From Acanthosepion lycidas (taxonomy: Eukaryota; Mollusca; Cephalopoda; Sepiida; Sepiidae): 64,000 bases of DNA. The stretch is taken from positions 21,233,163 to 21,297,162 of the forward strand of contig OZ010582.1 in assembly GCA_963932145.1 (NCBI GenBank). The letters run 5' to 3'. Below the pieces are notes generated by a model. It did no database searches and was not told the origin of the DNA. It was given only the letters and a program-made list of their open reading frames with translations. Positions 13,801 through 26,600 of the stretch are shown here, one piece after another; the stretch's first letter is position 1; every line of letters starts with the position of its first letter. A program made the translations under genes and the position numbers.

Positions 13801-16800
13801 TAGTGACACCTCAACAAAACTGGTGTTAAAGCATTAACAATATTCTATACACCAGCAACTAATCAACATGATAAACATTTGAACAATACACAAGGCTTAA
13901 AAAACACAATAATACTCAGTAAGCCACACAGATTAGATGACATAGTATGAAATTACTACAAACTTCTTATTATAAAAAGCATTTGCAACATTTCTTTTCT
14001 GATAATTGCTTTATTATTGGCTTGAAGTCAATGATCTTCAGGAATAGGATATCATTTTCTATGCACATGAGTGAAAGCCAGTTCAAATGATGCTGCCCCA
14101 TTGTGCTACAAAGCAGATTTCTTATAAGTTTCAGTCTTGAAAAAGAACGTTCTTCTGTACAGTTGGTTACCATCATGCACATGAACACTCTGAGTCCAAT
14201 TTCAACATTTGGGAATACAGATTTCAAATTGTCTGAAATTATTTTTCAGGTTTAGTACAGAGAGAGTCTCACAATTTTCATCAAGAGCAATGCAGTTCTT
14301 GAGATGCTCACATTCATTTCAAAGGTCATCATAATTTTGGTCTTTGTGATATATATTAGCCAGTTGTTCACATTTTTTCTTTAGTGCATCAAGAAGCAAT
14401 GGTTTTCAATTCCCTGAAGAAAAAAAACAGATTTCTAATCTGTGAATAAACCTCTGCACGTTTTGTCAGATTAGAATGTCCAGAATAGGGAGGAAAGTTT
14501 CTACCTTGAATTTTTTGGTTTTACTGAGAAGTACCTTTTCTACTGATCCATCTTATCTATTAAGATTCACACTTCATTTTTGTACCTGTTTTTTACCATC
14601 ATTGTAATTTGTATTTTGACAGTTTCCTGAAAACAGGTCTTCATAGACTCAAGAAGATTCATGGCAACAAGGATGTTCACACCCTGTAATTGCAGGATAT
14701 TGGTTGTTTTGTTCATTCTTTCTAGCATGTCATTCCAAAGAAAGAAATTGTTTACAGGTTTTCCATTCTTCTTCTTCCTCTCACTGTGTATTTACTTGCT
14801 GTTCATTATCAGCTGGTAGTGAATGTTTTATTTTCTCAAAACTCCCATACAGAGCATGAACAGCATCAAAATGTGCTGATCATTGTGTGTCAGACAGACG
14901 TTTGACCATAAAATCTTTTCCTAGAGATGGTGTCAATACATTCCAGTGATGAGTAGAACCAGGAAAAAATGAATACAGATGCTGAACAAAGTAAAAAAAT
15001 TTTACAGTCTGTAGACAACATTGCTGCTTTTACTTCCACCAAGTTCAGGCTATGCCCAGCACGGGACAGAGATGGCAAACTCATTCAGTTGGTGAATCCG
15101 TGCATGCAATCCAGTATATCATCCAGAGATATTTGAGGCATTATCGCGCGACTGACCACAGCAGTTTGATAGTGGAATTTTGTTCTCATTAAGAAAATCC
15201 ACAACAGTCTGTTAGATCCTTTGCTCCATGAGAATAGATGGGAATAAACATCAAGGAACATTCCACAATCTCACAGCCTTCAATCGATTGGACAGTAAAT
15301 GTCAGTTGATCTGTGTATGAAATGTCTGTGTGTGAAATATCAAATAATACTTTGACTCTTTTTCTTTTCAAGAATAGTACTAAGAACCTGTTGTCTCATT
15401 AATTCAATAAATTCCTCACAAATATTTGCAGAAAAATATGACAGATTCCCCTTTTCAGGACTTTTTGAGATGTTCTTCCAAGAAAGTATCAAATTCACTC
15501 AGCAGTTCTAGTATACCAAAATAGTTGCCACTTTTTTCTGATCCAATAATCTGATTTTCTCCATGAAATGACAAACCTCTGGAGGCAAGGAAGTGAATTA
15601 CAGAAACCACATGTCAACATTTTATGCCAGTATTCCTTCTCTGAGCAGTGTTGCTCAAGTAATAAAGAATCTACACTTCCAGTTTCTTTAAGCCTTATCA
15701 AATATGCTGTCATGCACTTTCAATGTTCTTCTCCATTTTTATTTTCTACAATAACATTGCTATGCTTCTAGTTATTGAACCCCAATGTAGCAAAAGGAGA
15801 TTCTTTATTGGACAATAGGCAACAGACAAAGCAGTACAAACGACCTTGGGATGGTGAATAGAGTAGCCATTCACATTTTATACACTTACCATTCTACAGT
15901 TCACATTTAAACATATTGTTTGATAAATACCTTGACTTCATATTCTCTACTTCAGAGACTGTTTTATATGCTCTGTGTGAGTTTGAATGGTTTCTATCAT
16001 GATTCTGACATGTTGAGGGCCCACTATGAATCCAGTAACCTATTGTGTTAGTATCATTAATGTTCCATAGCCCTAGATCTGTCTCTTGGATTGCAAACTC
16101 CTTCTCTGTTAAAGATTTGGGTATTTCCTTTTGTAAAATGTCACCAGCAGCAGCAACAGGCAATGATGGGATATCTGCTGAAACTGAATGATCGGTAGCA
16201 GGAATGAATGTAGATGTGGATGCTATATCTGAAGTAACAAAACTAGTGACTGACATTGCAGGAGTGGATACTAATGTGGATTGCTATATTTGAAGGAATA
16301 GTATGAATTGTTGTTGTTGTACCTGTGTTGAGCGATGATGTTAATTTTGGAAGTTTTCCCATTTTCTCCTTCTCCTCTGCAGCTTTCTTCTTCTGTGCTC
16401 CACTTAAAACATTATGTTTCATTTCTGCTGAAAGAGTTATTCACCTGGAAATATATATCTTAAATATTTAGTATTTAGTCCCACACCAGGATGTAAGGTT
16501 ATATTATATAAGTGTACTTGCAACAAGACGTAAATATTTAAACATTTTGCTTCCATAATGAACATGTTCTTCCTTTAATTGTACAAACAGTATTTATTCT
16601 TATTACAAACTCTCTACTGTGTGCTGATTGACAAAACTCCCGGACAAGATCTAGATGTAGCTTAGTAGCATAGCTAGGGTGTCTGGCATTGATCTAGCCT
16701 CATTTATGTATAGGTCTACAAGACTATATTCAATACTTTTCTCAGTTTGCACAATTAAAAAGCTTATCCGTTCATATATCCACAAACTAATAATACCTGG

Positions 16801-19800
16801 TAATTAGTACTGCATCATAAATTCATAATCTTAAATAACCACTACATCTTTACTGTACAAGTGTTCAATATTGTGAATGAATTTCAGGTTCAATCACTAA
16901 TAATCTGTGAATAGCCCTATACCTGTATATATCCGATAATCATGTTGTTGCTATTAATAGTACTACAGTAGGTCTAATGTTACCTTGGTTTTTTTTCATA
17001 TTTGCATTGATGTTTAAATCAAAATATGTAGCTAGTTGCAATAATTCTGATTTTTTTAATAAGTGAATCTCTCCATCCAAACTGGGTGAAGAAAGAAATT
17101 CCTCAACAGAAAACAACATTTTTAAACAAACACAAATACAAAGTCACTTTTAACAAAAAAAATATCTGAAGAAAAATATAAATTACTTTCTTTGTTGTTG
17201 TTGTTTTGAAATGAATATTGAATGAGTAAATTATTTGTTTTAGTTAAGACAACTGAATTGCTGTATTTTTTTAAATGAACATCAAAGCTTAGAGCAACTC
17301 CTATTTTGTCATGGTTGAGATAAAAAGAAAAAGAGAGAGAGAGAAGGTGAAAACAAAGGTGAATAAAGAAATACTATAAGCACTAGAGTTTTATAACGAT
17401 AAAAATAATTATTTAGAAAAGTAAAATTATAAATATATTACAATTAACCATTCAAAACAATATTGATTCAGTCTAGGGGAAATTTAAGAATTAAAACACT
17501 AGAGAAAAAATAAAAGATAATATTATCGCCAACAGAAAGTCAACAGTAGTCTTGTTCATAAATATTAGAAGATAGAAATGAGTTTTACTGGCGAGTCTGT
17601 GCTAGGACTGTTTGAAGAGAAATCATCAGGAATCAGAGTCAGTTCTTTGATCTTTTCTGTGATAGCAAAATTGTCTTCAAGTGAGCTGAACAGGCAAGAC
17701 AAACCAACCCTTCTGTATGTAGATGGGAGGCTTCTGGTGTCTTCTAGGTCAAAAGAGGAATATTCTTCCACTTTCTTTTTTATTCAAGAACCATCTCAAA
17801 TGAAACAAATCTTTCAATTATGACATATATTTTCACCAATAACAATATTCATGGCTTGTATTAATTTCTATTTTTAATATCTTACTAAAAAGAGGCTTCT
17901 GTAACACAAGTCACTTAATATACACAGATTAGCAAGGAGCCCCTATGCTTGTGGGGTTCCTGGCAAGTGCCCATTGGGTCCATACATTAAGACAGCTCTG
18001 GTTATTGTTATTACAAAATATAATAAGTACAGCTGTATTGGCATATATTTTTCTCACTGTCTTGTGCTTTTTTTCAAATTATGTTACAATCAGTTTGTTT
18101 ATTATCTCAATTGTATCTCAGAATTATTTTGAAAATATTGCATAGTCTCTAATCCATAATTTCTAATGGATAAAACATCTAAACTTACTACCATAAAGTA
18201 TTATTTAATGATTTTCTTTAAGAAAACATTGAATTGTTTTATTAACCTCCAAACCACTATTTGTAGAGTCTAAATCCATCTTTTTTAATTAATGCAATGT
18301 GTATTCTCATCTACAAAAATCTAGAAACAAAATTTTCTTGATTTTCTTTTCATTGTGATTTTCTTTTCTATATTTTTCACTGTATTTATTTGAATTGAGA
18401 GTAGTCACTTGTCATGAATGAAATAAAATAGGGGTTCTATCTGTTAATAAATGTAGGTATTATTTCAATGCATACTGTTGGGAATATCTATCATTAGGAA
18501 GTAAAAATGAAAAAGAAGTTAGCTATTTTCAAATAAGATTTGTTATAAATACGTTTCATTTATTTATTGTAAAAAGACAAAAGGTTAATCATCAGTGTTA
18601 AAATGTCAGAAGCCAAACAAATGTTTAAGATTGTGGAATTCTAAACTTGTATAATTTTATCCTCTTGTTATTCATATGTTTTATTTGTTTGTACTATTTG
18701 CAGTCTTTGCAAACAACTTTCTAATTATTCATACTTTCATTTGGCATTGGCTGCCAGTTTTTTCAGTGGGCAGATCACTTTGATCAGAAGACACCCAGGA
18801 CATCATCTTCACCACTGACTCCCTTAAGATTACAGTCATCTAAATTGTGTGATGGAAACAGTATTAATATCTACTTTAGACATTGTCACATCATGTTTTA
18901 TTGTGAATCTCTCTTTGTACGGCAGAGCCCCTGGGAAAAGAAAAACAGAAAATATCAAGTAGGTTCCCTTTAGTTATAAACAGCATTTCTTTTATATTGA
19001 AATGTTTTACATATTTGGTTAATTACGATGACAGAATAGGTTTCTTTGTCATTTTTGTGGGTAAAATGTTTATTTTAATATGACATCAAATCATGCAAAT
19101 CTAAAACATAAAGAATAAAATAAAACTAAAAATGTCTGCTTATCGGCAATCAATACTTGATCGTCAAAAAAGCAGAAAGAGAGTTTGAGTTTATTAACAT
19201 GTTAATCTTTATTGATATGGTTTTAGAATTAATTTCATTTTCTATATGAAATGTATAAGAAGAAAAACTTTAGAAATAAAACATATTTTGTTTTACTGCA
19301 GTTTTTCTATGCCTAAAAAATAAATCCATGTGTGCTTTGCTCTTTTATGAAAAATTGATTTCAACCAAACTTTCTATAGGATCAATGTTTTGATTAGGTT
19401 CTTGCATGATTGTCATCTTATAACAATGAAAGATAAAATGACATATATATATATATTAGTCACACTCAGTAGAATTATTGATCACAATCAAATAGGTCTT
19501 TACAGAGATGATGGACTTATTTTTATCCCATATAGTAATGGTCCTCTATCTTCAGAAAAAGATTATAAGAGCTTTCCAATTACTGGGTTTTAAAATTGAA
19601 ATCTCATCTAACCTTAAAATAGTTAATTTCTTAGATATCACTTTCAACCTCTCTAACAACACATTCAAACCATTTCATAAAAAATCAAACTCCCATTTAT
19701 ATTAATATTAAATGTCAACTTCAAGCACCCTAAGTTGATAATTAGTCAAATCCATAACACTATAAACACTAGAATTAATAAATTATCTTCTAACAGAAAA

Positions 19801-20616
19801 ATCTTCAATGAGAATAAAATAACTTATAATGAAGCCCTCAAAAAAAGTAATTTCAGACAAGAATTAAGTTACCAGAAAACTTTGAAAAACAATTCAATCA
19901 TAACTCTTTAAAAAAAAAAATTTAATAGAAAAACTCTAAAAAATAGTTATTCCTGCACTAGTAATATACACAGTATCATTAACTTACACAATAATCTTTT
20001 ATTAAAACAATTTTATGACAGTGAAACACAGGAAAATCTTCTTGTAATTGTAAAACCAGAACTAACTGCTCTTCTAAGTATACAAAGCTACTGTTTTTCT
20101 GAAGGAAAATATCAGTCAAAAAAAGGTATACATAGGGATATCTGCTGGGAGTTGGAAGCAGAGATTTTACAATCACCAGCATTCCTTCACCAATGCATTT
20201 TTGGGATATCAAACTGCTCTATCTAAACCTTACTGAAACCTTAAAGATGAAGGATTCACCCCACAAATCAAATGGTGGATCATCTGTCAATCACAGACCC
20301 CCAACAACTTCAGGGACAGATGCAATCTATGCATAAAAGAAAAAATCATAATGATTATGTATAAAAATGCTGATGAATTATTGAACCAACAAAACAAACT
20401 TATTTTCAATTCTAGACACAAAATCCATTTTAAAATTCCCTAACAACATTGATTTTGGAGAATTTATACTTAAAGTGTTGGCTATATTTTATGGGTACTA
20501 ACATGCATATATGCATGCATTCATGTTTTTTTTATATGATTATTTATGTGGTTTTCTTGCCTACATCGGTTGTAATCTTAAATTATGAATTAATTTTATT
20601 TTCTTTATCTATAATA

Positions 20617-20648
<32 letters not shown>

Positions 20649-23600
20649 GACACACACACACACATATATTTATATGTGTGTGTATATGTTTATGTATGGA
20701 TGTGTGTATGTATGTGCATATATGTATATGTGTGTGTATATGTTTATGTATGGATGTGTGTATGTATGTGCATATATGTATATATGCGTATATATATATA
20801 TATATATATACATACATATAAGGTTGGTGCAAAAATAATGACGTAATAATGTCGTTTTTTGACGTTAAAAAATACGTCAGAAAACGACATTATTACGTCA
20901 TTATTTTTGCACCAATATATATGTATATTAGCATATTTTAGATTTTTATTTACTTAAAATGATCCTTTATCTCTTAATTAATTTAATTAATATTTTTGAT
21001 GTATATTTTTTATAAATTTTAAATTTTTAAAAAATTTCTTTTTGTATTACTTTAATTTTTTACTTTGTTATTTCATTATATTGATGTCAAATATTATTAA
21101 TATTAATATTTTTATTATAATTATTATTATTATTATTATTATCAATTTGTAATTGTGACAGTTATAAAGTTATGCTGGTTTCCCTGCTTAAAATGACTAC
21201 ACAACTTCAATGTATCTATTTTGAATATGATCACTTCCTTCCTGCACCCTGTTGTTTAATGTATCAAGTCCCCCATCACCACCACAGAAGAAAAAGTCTT
21301 TTCTAGATCACCCTGTCGACTATGCTTTATTCCCTCTTCCCTTTCTTCCCGTCTCTCACTCATTTTCCCTCTCCCCTCCCCATGTCTATCTCTCTTTCTC
21401 TTTCCCCCAAAAAACCTTATATTGAAATCTTTGTCTTTCTTCCCTTTTTTTCTTTCTCCCTTTTAAAATATAAAATATAAAATTTTGGTATTGATACTTC
21501 AAATTTACCAGGAAACTATTAAAAACAATCCATGTTCTGGAAAGCTTTCAACAAGAAGAACATTAAATAATGTTGGACATGTGTGGATTGTAATCAAAGG
21601 AAATTGGAAAATGACAATTTCAGAATCAGAAGATCTGCAGATTGTACAAACTTCCTGGAATGTATTGACTCATTTTGAATATCTTCATTGGCCATTCTTC
21701 ACATTGTAGCATTTTTTTTGTTTGGTAAAATCTTGCTTCACTATAGTCTGTCAATTCCTCCATGTGATTTCTTGTTTTTCCCTGTGGGAAAAACCAGAAC
21801 TTACAATCCCCAATGAAAGAAAGGATATTTCAGAGAGTGAACAAGATTAAGGAAAATACAACAAAACAGATGATGGCATTACCAAAAGTTTTGAAAAGTG
21901 CAAAGGATGCTGTAATAAGTGAGTGAGGTTTTAAGAAGAGTACTTTGAAGAGGACTACTCTGCCATTGTCCTAGGTAGACTACATTTTGATTAATATTTA
22001 ATGTCTGGATTATTTTCAAACATACAATTTGTATATATGTAGAACGATGTGTATATTCTATTGACAGTATGAAATCTGTCCAATATAAATACAAAATACT
22101 AAGTATTTTATTGCATTGGATTACCATTAACACATTAAAGTTTAATTAAATAATGTATTTTTAATTATGACAAAACTCAGTTTCATTCATCTATATATGT
22201 ACTTTAGATGCTATTAGAAAAACAAGTTGAGTTCAAGAGATTCCAGTTTTAAATTCAATTCAATTAATAATAACAAGCAAATTATAAATCTCCCAGTTTG
22301 TAAAAATAGTCATTAGACCAGTTAATCCAAGTAGTCATTCTTTGACAGTAAAAGTCACTGTGGAGAATCTACATAGTAATATCAAGATGTGGTATATTAT
22401 CATCCTAAATGACCAAAATCTGTACCTTTTAGAAATAAAAATATAGCTAAAAATAAAATTTAACCATTAGAAGACAACATAGCCGATCTATCAGCTGAAA
22501 AATTGAATGACAAAGAAGATGACTGGGCTGATCCATCAGCTCAGCTGATCCATCAGCCCAATAATACAAGCCTTGAGATTAGCTGGCTGGTATGAAGACC
22601 AGCCAATCCAAATGCTTCTCGCATTTCTTGCACATCTTTTTTTTTTTGTGTGTGTTCCAAGTAAGGGCTTGTGAAAAGGGCTCCATATTCTTGGCACTGA
22701 AACTTTAAATGAGGCTCTGTCTCCAAAGGGTTAATATCTTCCTTTTAGAGTATAGTAATAAAAATTGATTCTGTAAAACTAGTTTTATAGAAAATTTAAA
22801 CTTAAGTACTTTATGTAGCAGGAAAAATAAAATTTTCATAAAACAGAATTTCAAGAAGACTGACAAAGATTTAAAACACAAGTAGCAACCATGTATCACT
22901 TACAACATTTCCTTTACAACAGTTTTAGATACCCATTTTAATGCAAGTAATCTCTCTGTCCTCCAATTTCTATCTTATATGGAGATAAAGCTGCAGATTT
23001 TCTCCTGGGTAAATGTCTTGAAGAGGACAACTGAATATAACATAAAACTGTGATTTAACATTTACTTTAAGGCAATCTTCTTCTATATGTCATGTCCCTT
23101 CAGGATGTTGGCAATCATGACTCTCTACAATTTCCTATCTTTTGCAGCTCTTAATAAATATTGTCTTTTTGTTATCACTTCTAAACCCTGTTCTGCCATC
23201 CATTTACTCAAGTTTACTAGGTAGGTCCTGCATTGTTTTCCTCTGCCCACCTTGCTTCAATCCTTCCCATGTGTATCAAATTTTCCAAACCCTCTTTCCT
23301 CATTATGTACCTTATAAATTTCAACTATCTCTGTCTGAGGTTAAGTATAAGTGTCCTTTTTGTTTCCATTTTCTCTAAAACTTCGTTAGTGCCCACATGT
23401 TCAGTCCATGGTATTCTCAGAATCTCTCTATGGAACCACATTTCTTTGCTTCCAGTCTCTTCTTCATCTATGAAAATATTGTCCAGCATTCACTACTATA
23501 TAGGAAGACTGATAATATGTAACAGTTCAGTACTCTTCTATAATCTTTCAAAGATAACTTCTATTTGTTGAATAAATATCAGTTAAAGATATAACTGTGA

Positions 23601-26600
23601 TTTGAAATTGTCTTATGAAAACTAACTTTTCATGTATGAAATAACTTCTTCTGTAACTCTTGAAAACTGAAACAAGCCACATAATTCATTCCAGATGAAG
23701 TAATTAAAGTAGTCACTTCAGATCAGTTAGTAAAAGTAGTTACTTTAGGACACTTACTAAAAATAGTCATGCAAGGTTAGTTAACAATACTAAAATTAGT
23801 CACTGCAAGTTAGTTTTTAAACAATAGTCTTTCCAACTGTGTTTGTAAAAATAATCACACCTGGTCAGTTAGTTGTCCCACCAGATCAGTTACCAAAAGT
23901 AGTTACGATAGATCAGTGCATAAAAGTAGTTACTTCAGGACAATTAGTAAAAGTAGTCACACCTTGCTTGTTAATAAAGGTAATAATTTCAAGTGATTTA
24001 ATAAAAATAATCACTCTAAGTCAGCAAAAATACTTAATATTGGTCAATTTATAGAAGCAATCATTCTAGGTCCTCTTTTAAAAGTAATTCCTTCAAGACA
24101 TTAAAAGTAGCTACTTCAAGCCAGTTTATAAAAGTAGCCACTTGAATCAACCCACAACAAAGAAAAAAGCAAGAAAAATTTTTAAATATAAAGGTATAAA
24201 ATATTTTGATTTTCATGTTTTTATATCTAAATATTTTGTAGCATGTATGAATATTAAAGTTCTTTAAGTCCTTTTTTGTAGCTATTTGTTAAGATGAAAA
24301 GAAATGTAATATCTTTGAGTGTATATCTGAAAAAAGAGGTGAGGGGGAAAGTGTAAACATCACATAGCATTGAAGCTGAGCACATCTGGTTATAAACTGT
24401 TGTCATATGTTGCTGTCTCTATCTCTATACTGCTTTTATCTATCTAGGGACTTTGCTTAAATACTCTTCAAAGGGATTACGAAGCATGTTTTTTATTGTT
24501 GGCAGGAATGAGACTTGTTGGTTGGAAAATGTTAAATTTTCAAAGGATTAATTTATTAATTGGAAGGATGCACAGATCCTCTGACTCAGAAACCATTTTT
24601 TTATTTCTGTCTTTGCTCCACAAAGTAATCACTTCAGGACTTAGTAAAAGTAGGCCTGATAGGTCAGTTTGTACAAGTAATTCCTTCAAGACTGTCAAAG
24701 TAGGTACACCAGTTCAGTTAGTAAAAGTAGGTAGTTCAGATCAATTTATAAAAGTAATCACTTCATGTTACTTAGTAAAAGTAATCATGCTTGGTCAGTA
24801 ACGTTAATTATACCAGGTGAGTTAGTAAGAAAATTCAAAACAAAGGAATAAAACAAAAAATGTAGAAAAAACAAAAAATCAAACAAAATAAGAAAAAAGA
24901 GAGAAGAAAGGCACAAAATGGGGTAAAGAAAGAGAGAGAGATTAAGTGGATGAGGAAAAAAGCAGGTAATGAAAAAAGCCAAGAAAAATAATAGTGAGAT
25001 GAATAGAAGAGAAAGCAGAATCAAAATTGGTAAAACAAAAAGATAGAACAACATTTAGAAAAAGGAAAGGAAAGAAAGACAGACAGAAATAAAGAAATGA
25101 TGAAGGAAAGAAAAAAATAAGGAATGAAAGGATGAAAGAAAGAAAGAAAGCAAAGGAAAAGTAGCATATGGAAAAGTGGTAAGAAAGAAAAAAAAAAAAG
25201 AAAAAAATAGAAATATATGTGTGCGTTTATGCATGTATATGTTTCTTTGTTTGGATGTGTGTATGAATGAAATACTGAAAAGTTCTCAGCCCGACCAAGA
25301 AACATTACACTTGGAAAGCAGGGCAGGCCATGAACTTCCATCAGCCTCTCGTATATTCACCATTGACAAAACTGCGGAATACAGTTTATATAAAAAATAC
25401 AGGTACTAAAAATACAATAGAAAGCTATTTTCTCCTTGGTACATTTACACATATCTATCTATATATATATATACAGACTCCTCCAAAAGTATTAGACTAG
25501 TAGTCACTCCTGATAAGTTTCTAAGAGAGCTATTCCAGGTCGATTAGTAAAAGTACTTACTCCAGATCAGTTCATAAAAATAATCCCTTCAAGTCAGTAA
25601 TAGTAGTCTCTTCAGGTTAGTTAGTAAACAGTCTCTCCAGGTCTTTTAGTAAAATTAGTCCTACTTAGTAAGCTGATAAAAATAGTCACTTGAGATCAGT
25701 TAGTAAAAATAATCATGTGTGTTCACTTAGAAAATGTAGTCATTTCAAGTCAGTTGATAAATATTATCAAAGATCAATTAATAAAAATAATCACTTAGAT
25801 GATTTTGAAAATGTAGTCACTTCAAATCAATTCGTAAAAAACACATCACTCTATGTTAGTAAACATAGTTTCTCCAAGTCTATTTCTAAAATTAGTTATA
25901 CTTGATTATTTTATAAAGTAGTCACTTAGTAAAACTAGGTACTAATACTCTCTATTAGACTATTATAGAAACCATAAATTAGTCTTATTTGTAGTTGCAA
26001 TTGTAGAAAATCAGTCTGCTTCTTTTTGACATTTTGAATTTGAACTGCACAATTAAATTATTGTGTTTATTTGTACACTTTTGTGCAATTGGTTGAGGTT
26101 ACCCAGATTTCTGTCCAAACTACTATTAATCTGTGTTCTGCCAAGGAGAAGAGGACATTTTCTTTTGTAATGGAGCCAAAACAGACCACTTACACATGGA
26201 GGTGAACTGATTCCAGAGGTAGTTTCTCAACTTGACTCTCACTGGAAACAGCAAAGAGTTCTCAACATATTCATTTGCTTTAACAATTGCCAAAAATTAA
26301 TTTAATTTCAAATTAATGCCTTAAGGAAAAGCATGAAGCTGAAAACATGTATCTATCCAAACCTATACTAGAATTTAGATATAGATAAAATGTCTAATAG
26401 AAAAAAACAACTTATAATGATAATGACCTAGAAAGAAAAAGAATGTTATCGCATTATAACCAAATGTCAAAAAATGCAAAAAATCTCAAGGGGTAGCAGT
26501 AAGGTCAATAATAATGATGTCCTAGCTCTGATAGTTAAAGAAAAAAAAAGAATAATGAATTTTGTTTTGTGATTTTTGAGTGTTTGCACTTGTAGAAAGG

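Larger units (their letters stand above)
13683..18000 (-). mobile_element. hAT transposon, 4.3 kb, with TIRs and 8-bp target duplication
   Basis: The left end starts CAGGGCCGTCTTAACATC, and the right end is the reverse complement of CAGAGCTGTCTTAATG. The 8 bp GTTATTGT occurs directly outside both ends (13675-13682 and 18001-18008), exactly the hAT target duplication length. The coding region is on the minus strand. An 880-bp leader precedes the first coding exon and nothing is recognised in it. The element lies in the intron before ZGRF1-like exon g, in opposite orientation to the host gene. Short terminal similarity with a fully preserved target duplication suggests moderate age. Confidence 0.88.
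22297..25935. repeat. Degenerate 27-bp minisatellite in four clusters
   Basis: The unit is approximately GTCACTTCAGATCAGTTAGT plus AAAAGTA (27 bp). It occurs at about 22297-22370, 23690-24140, 24625-24805 and 25495-25935, separated by a LINE fragment, a polypurine tract and other DNA. Since 27 is a multiple of 3, open frames through it give a nine-residue peptide period (KVVTSGQLV). This looks like a by-product, because copies drift in length and carry stops. Confidence 0.75.

Noticed and set aside
16655-16690. TAGCATAGCTAGGGTGTCTG as the far end of the hAT element
   Set aside because: The end at 18000 has the matching terminal repeat and the exact 8-bp target duplication.
20449-20838. Long frames of Tyr/Val/Met or His/Ile repeats on both strands
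   Set aside because: Produced by TATG/TG microsatellites.
24785-25341. Minus-strand Phe/Leu/Ser-rich membrane-protein-like frames
   Set aside because: Reverse translation of the polypurine tract, with no start context or splice support.
25480-25500. ACAGACTCCTCCAAAAGTATT as a Tc1 terminal repeat
   Set aside because: No matching inverted end was found within several kilobases.
22297-25935. Regularly spaced repeats resembling a CRISPR array
   Set aside because: Eukaryotic minisatellite with no unique spacers, variable unit length and no cas genes.
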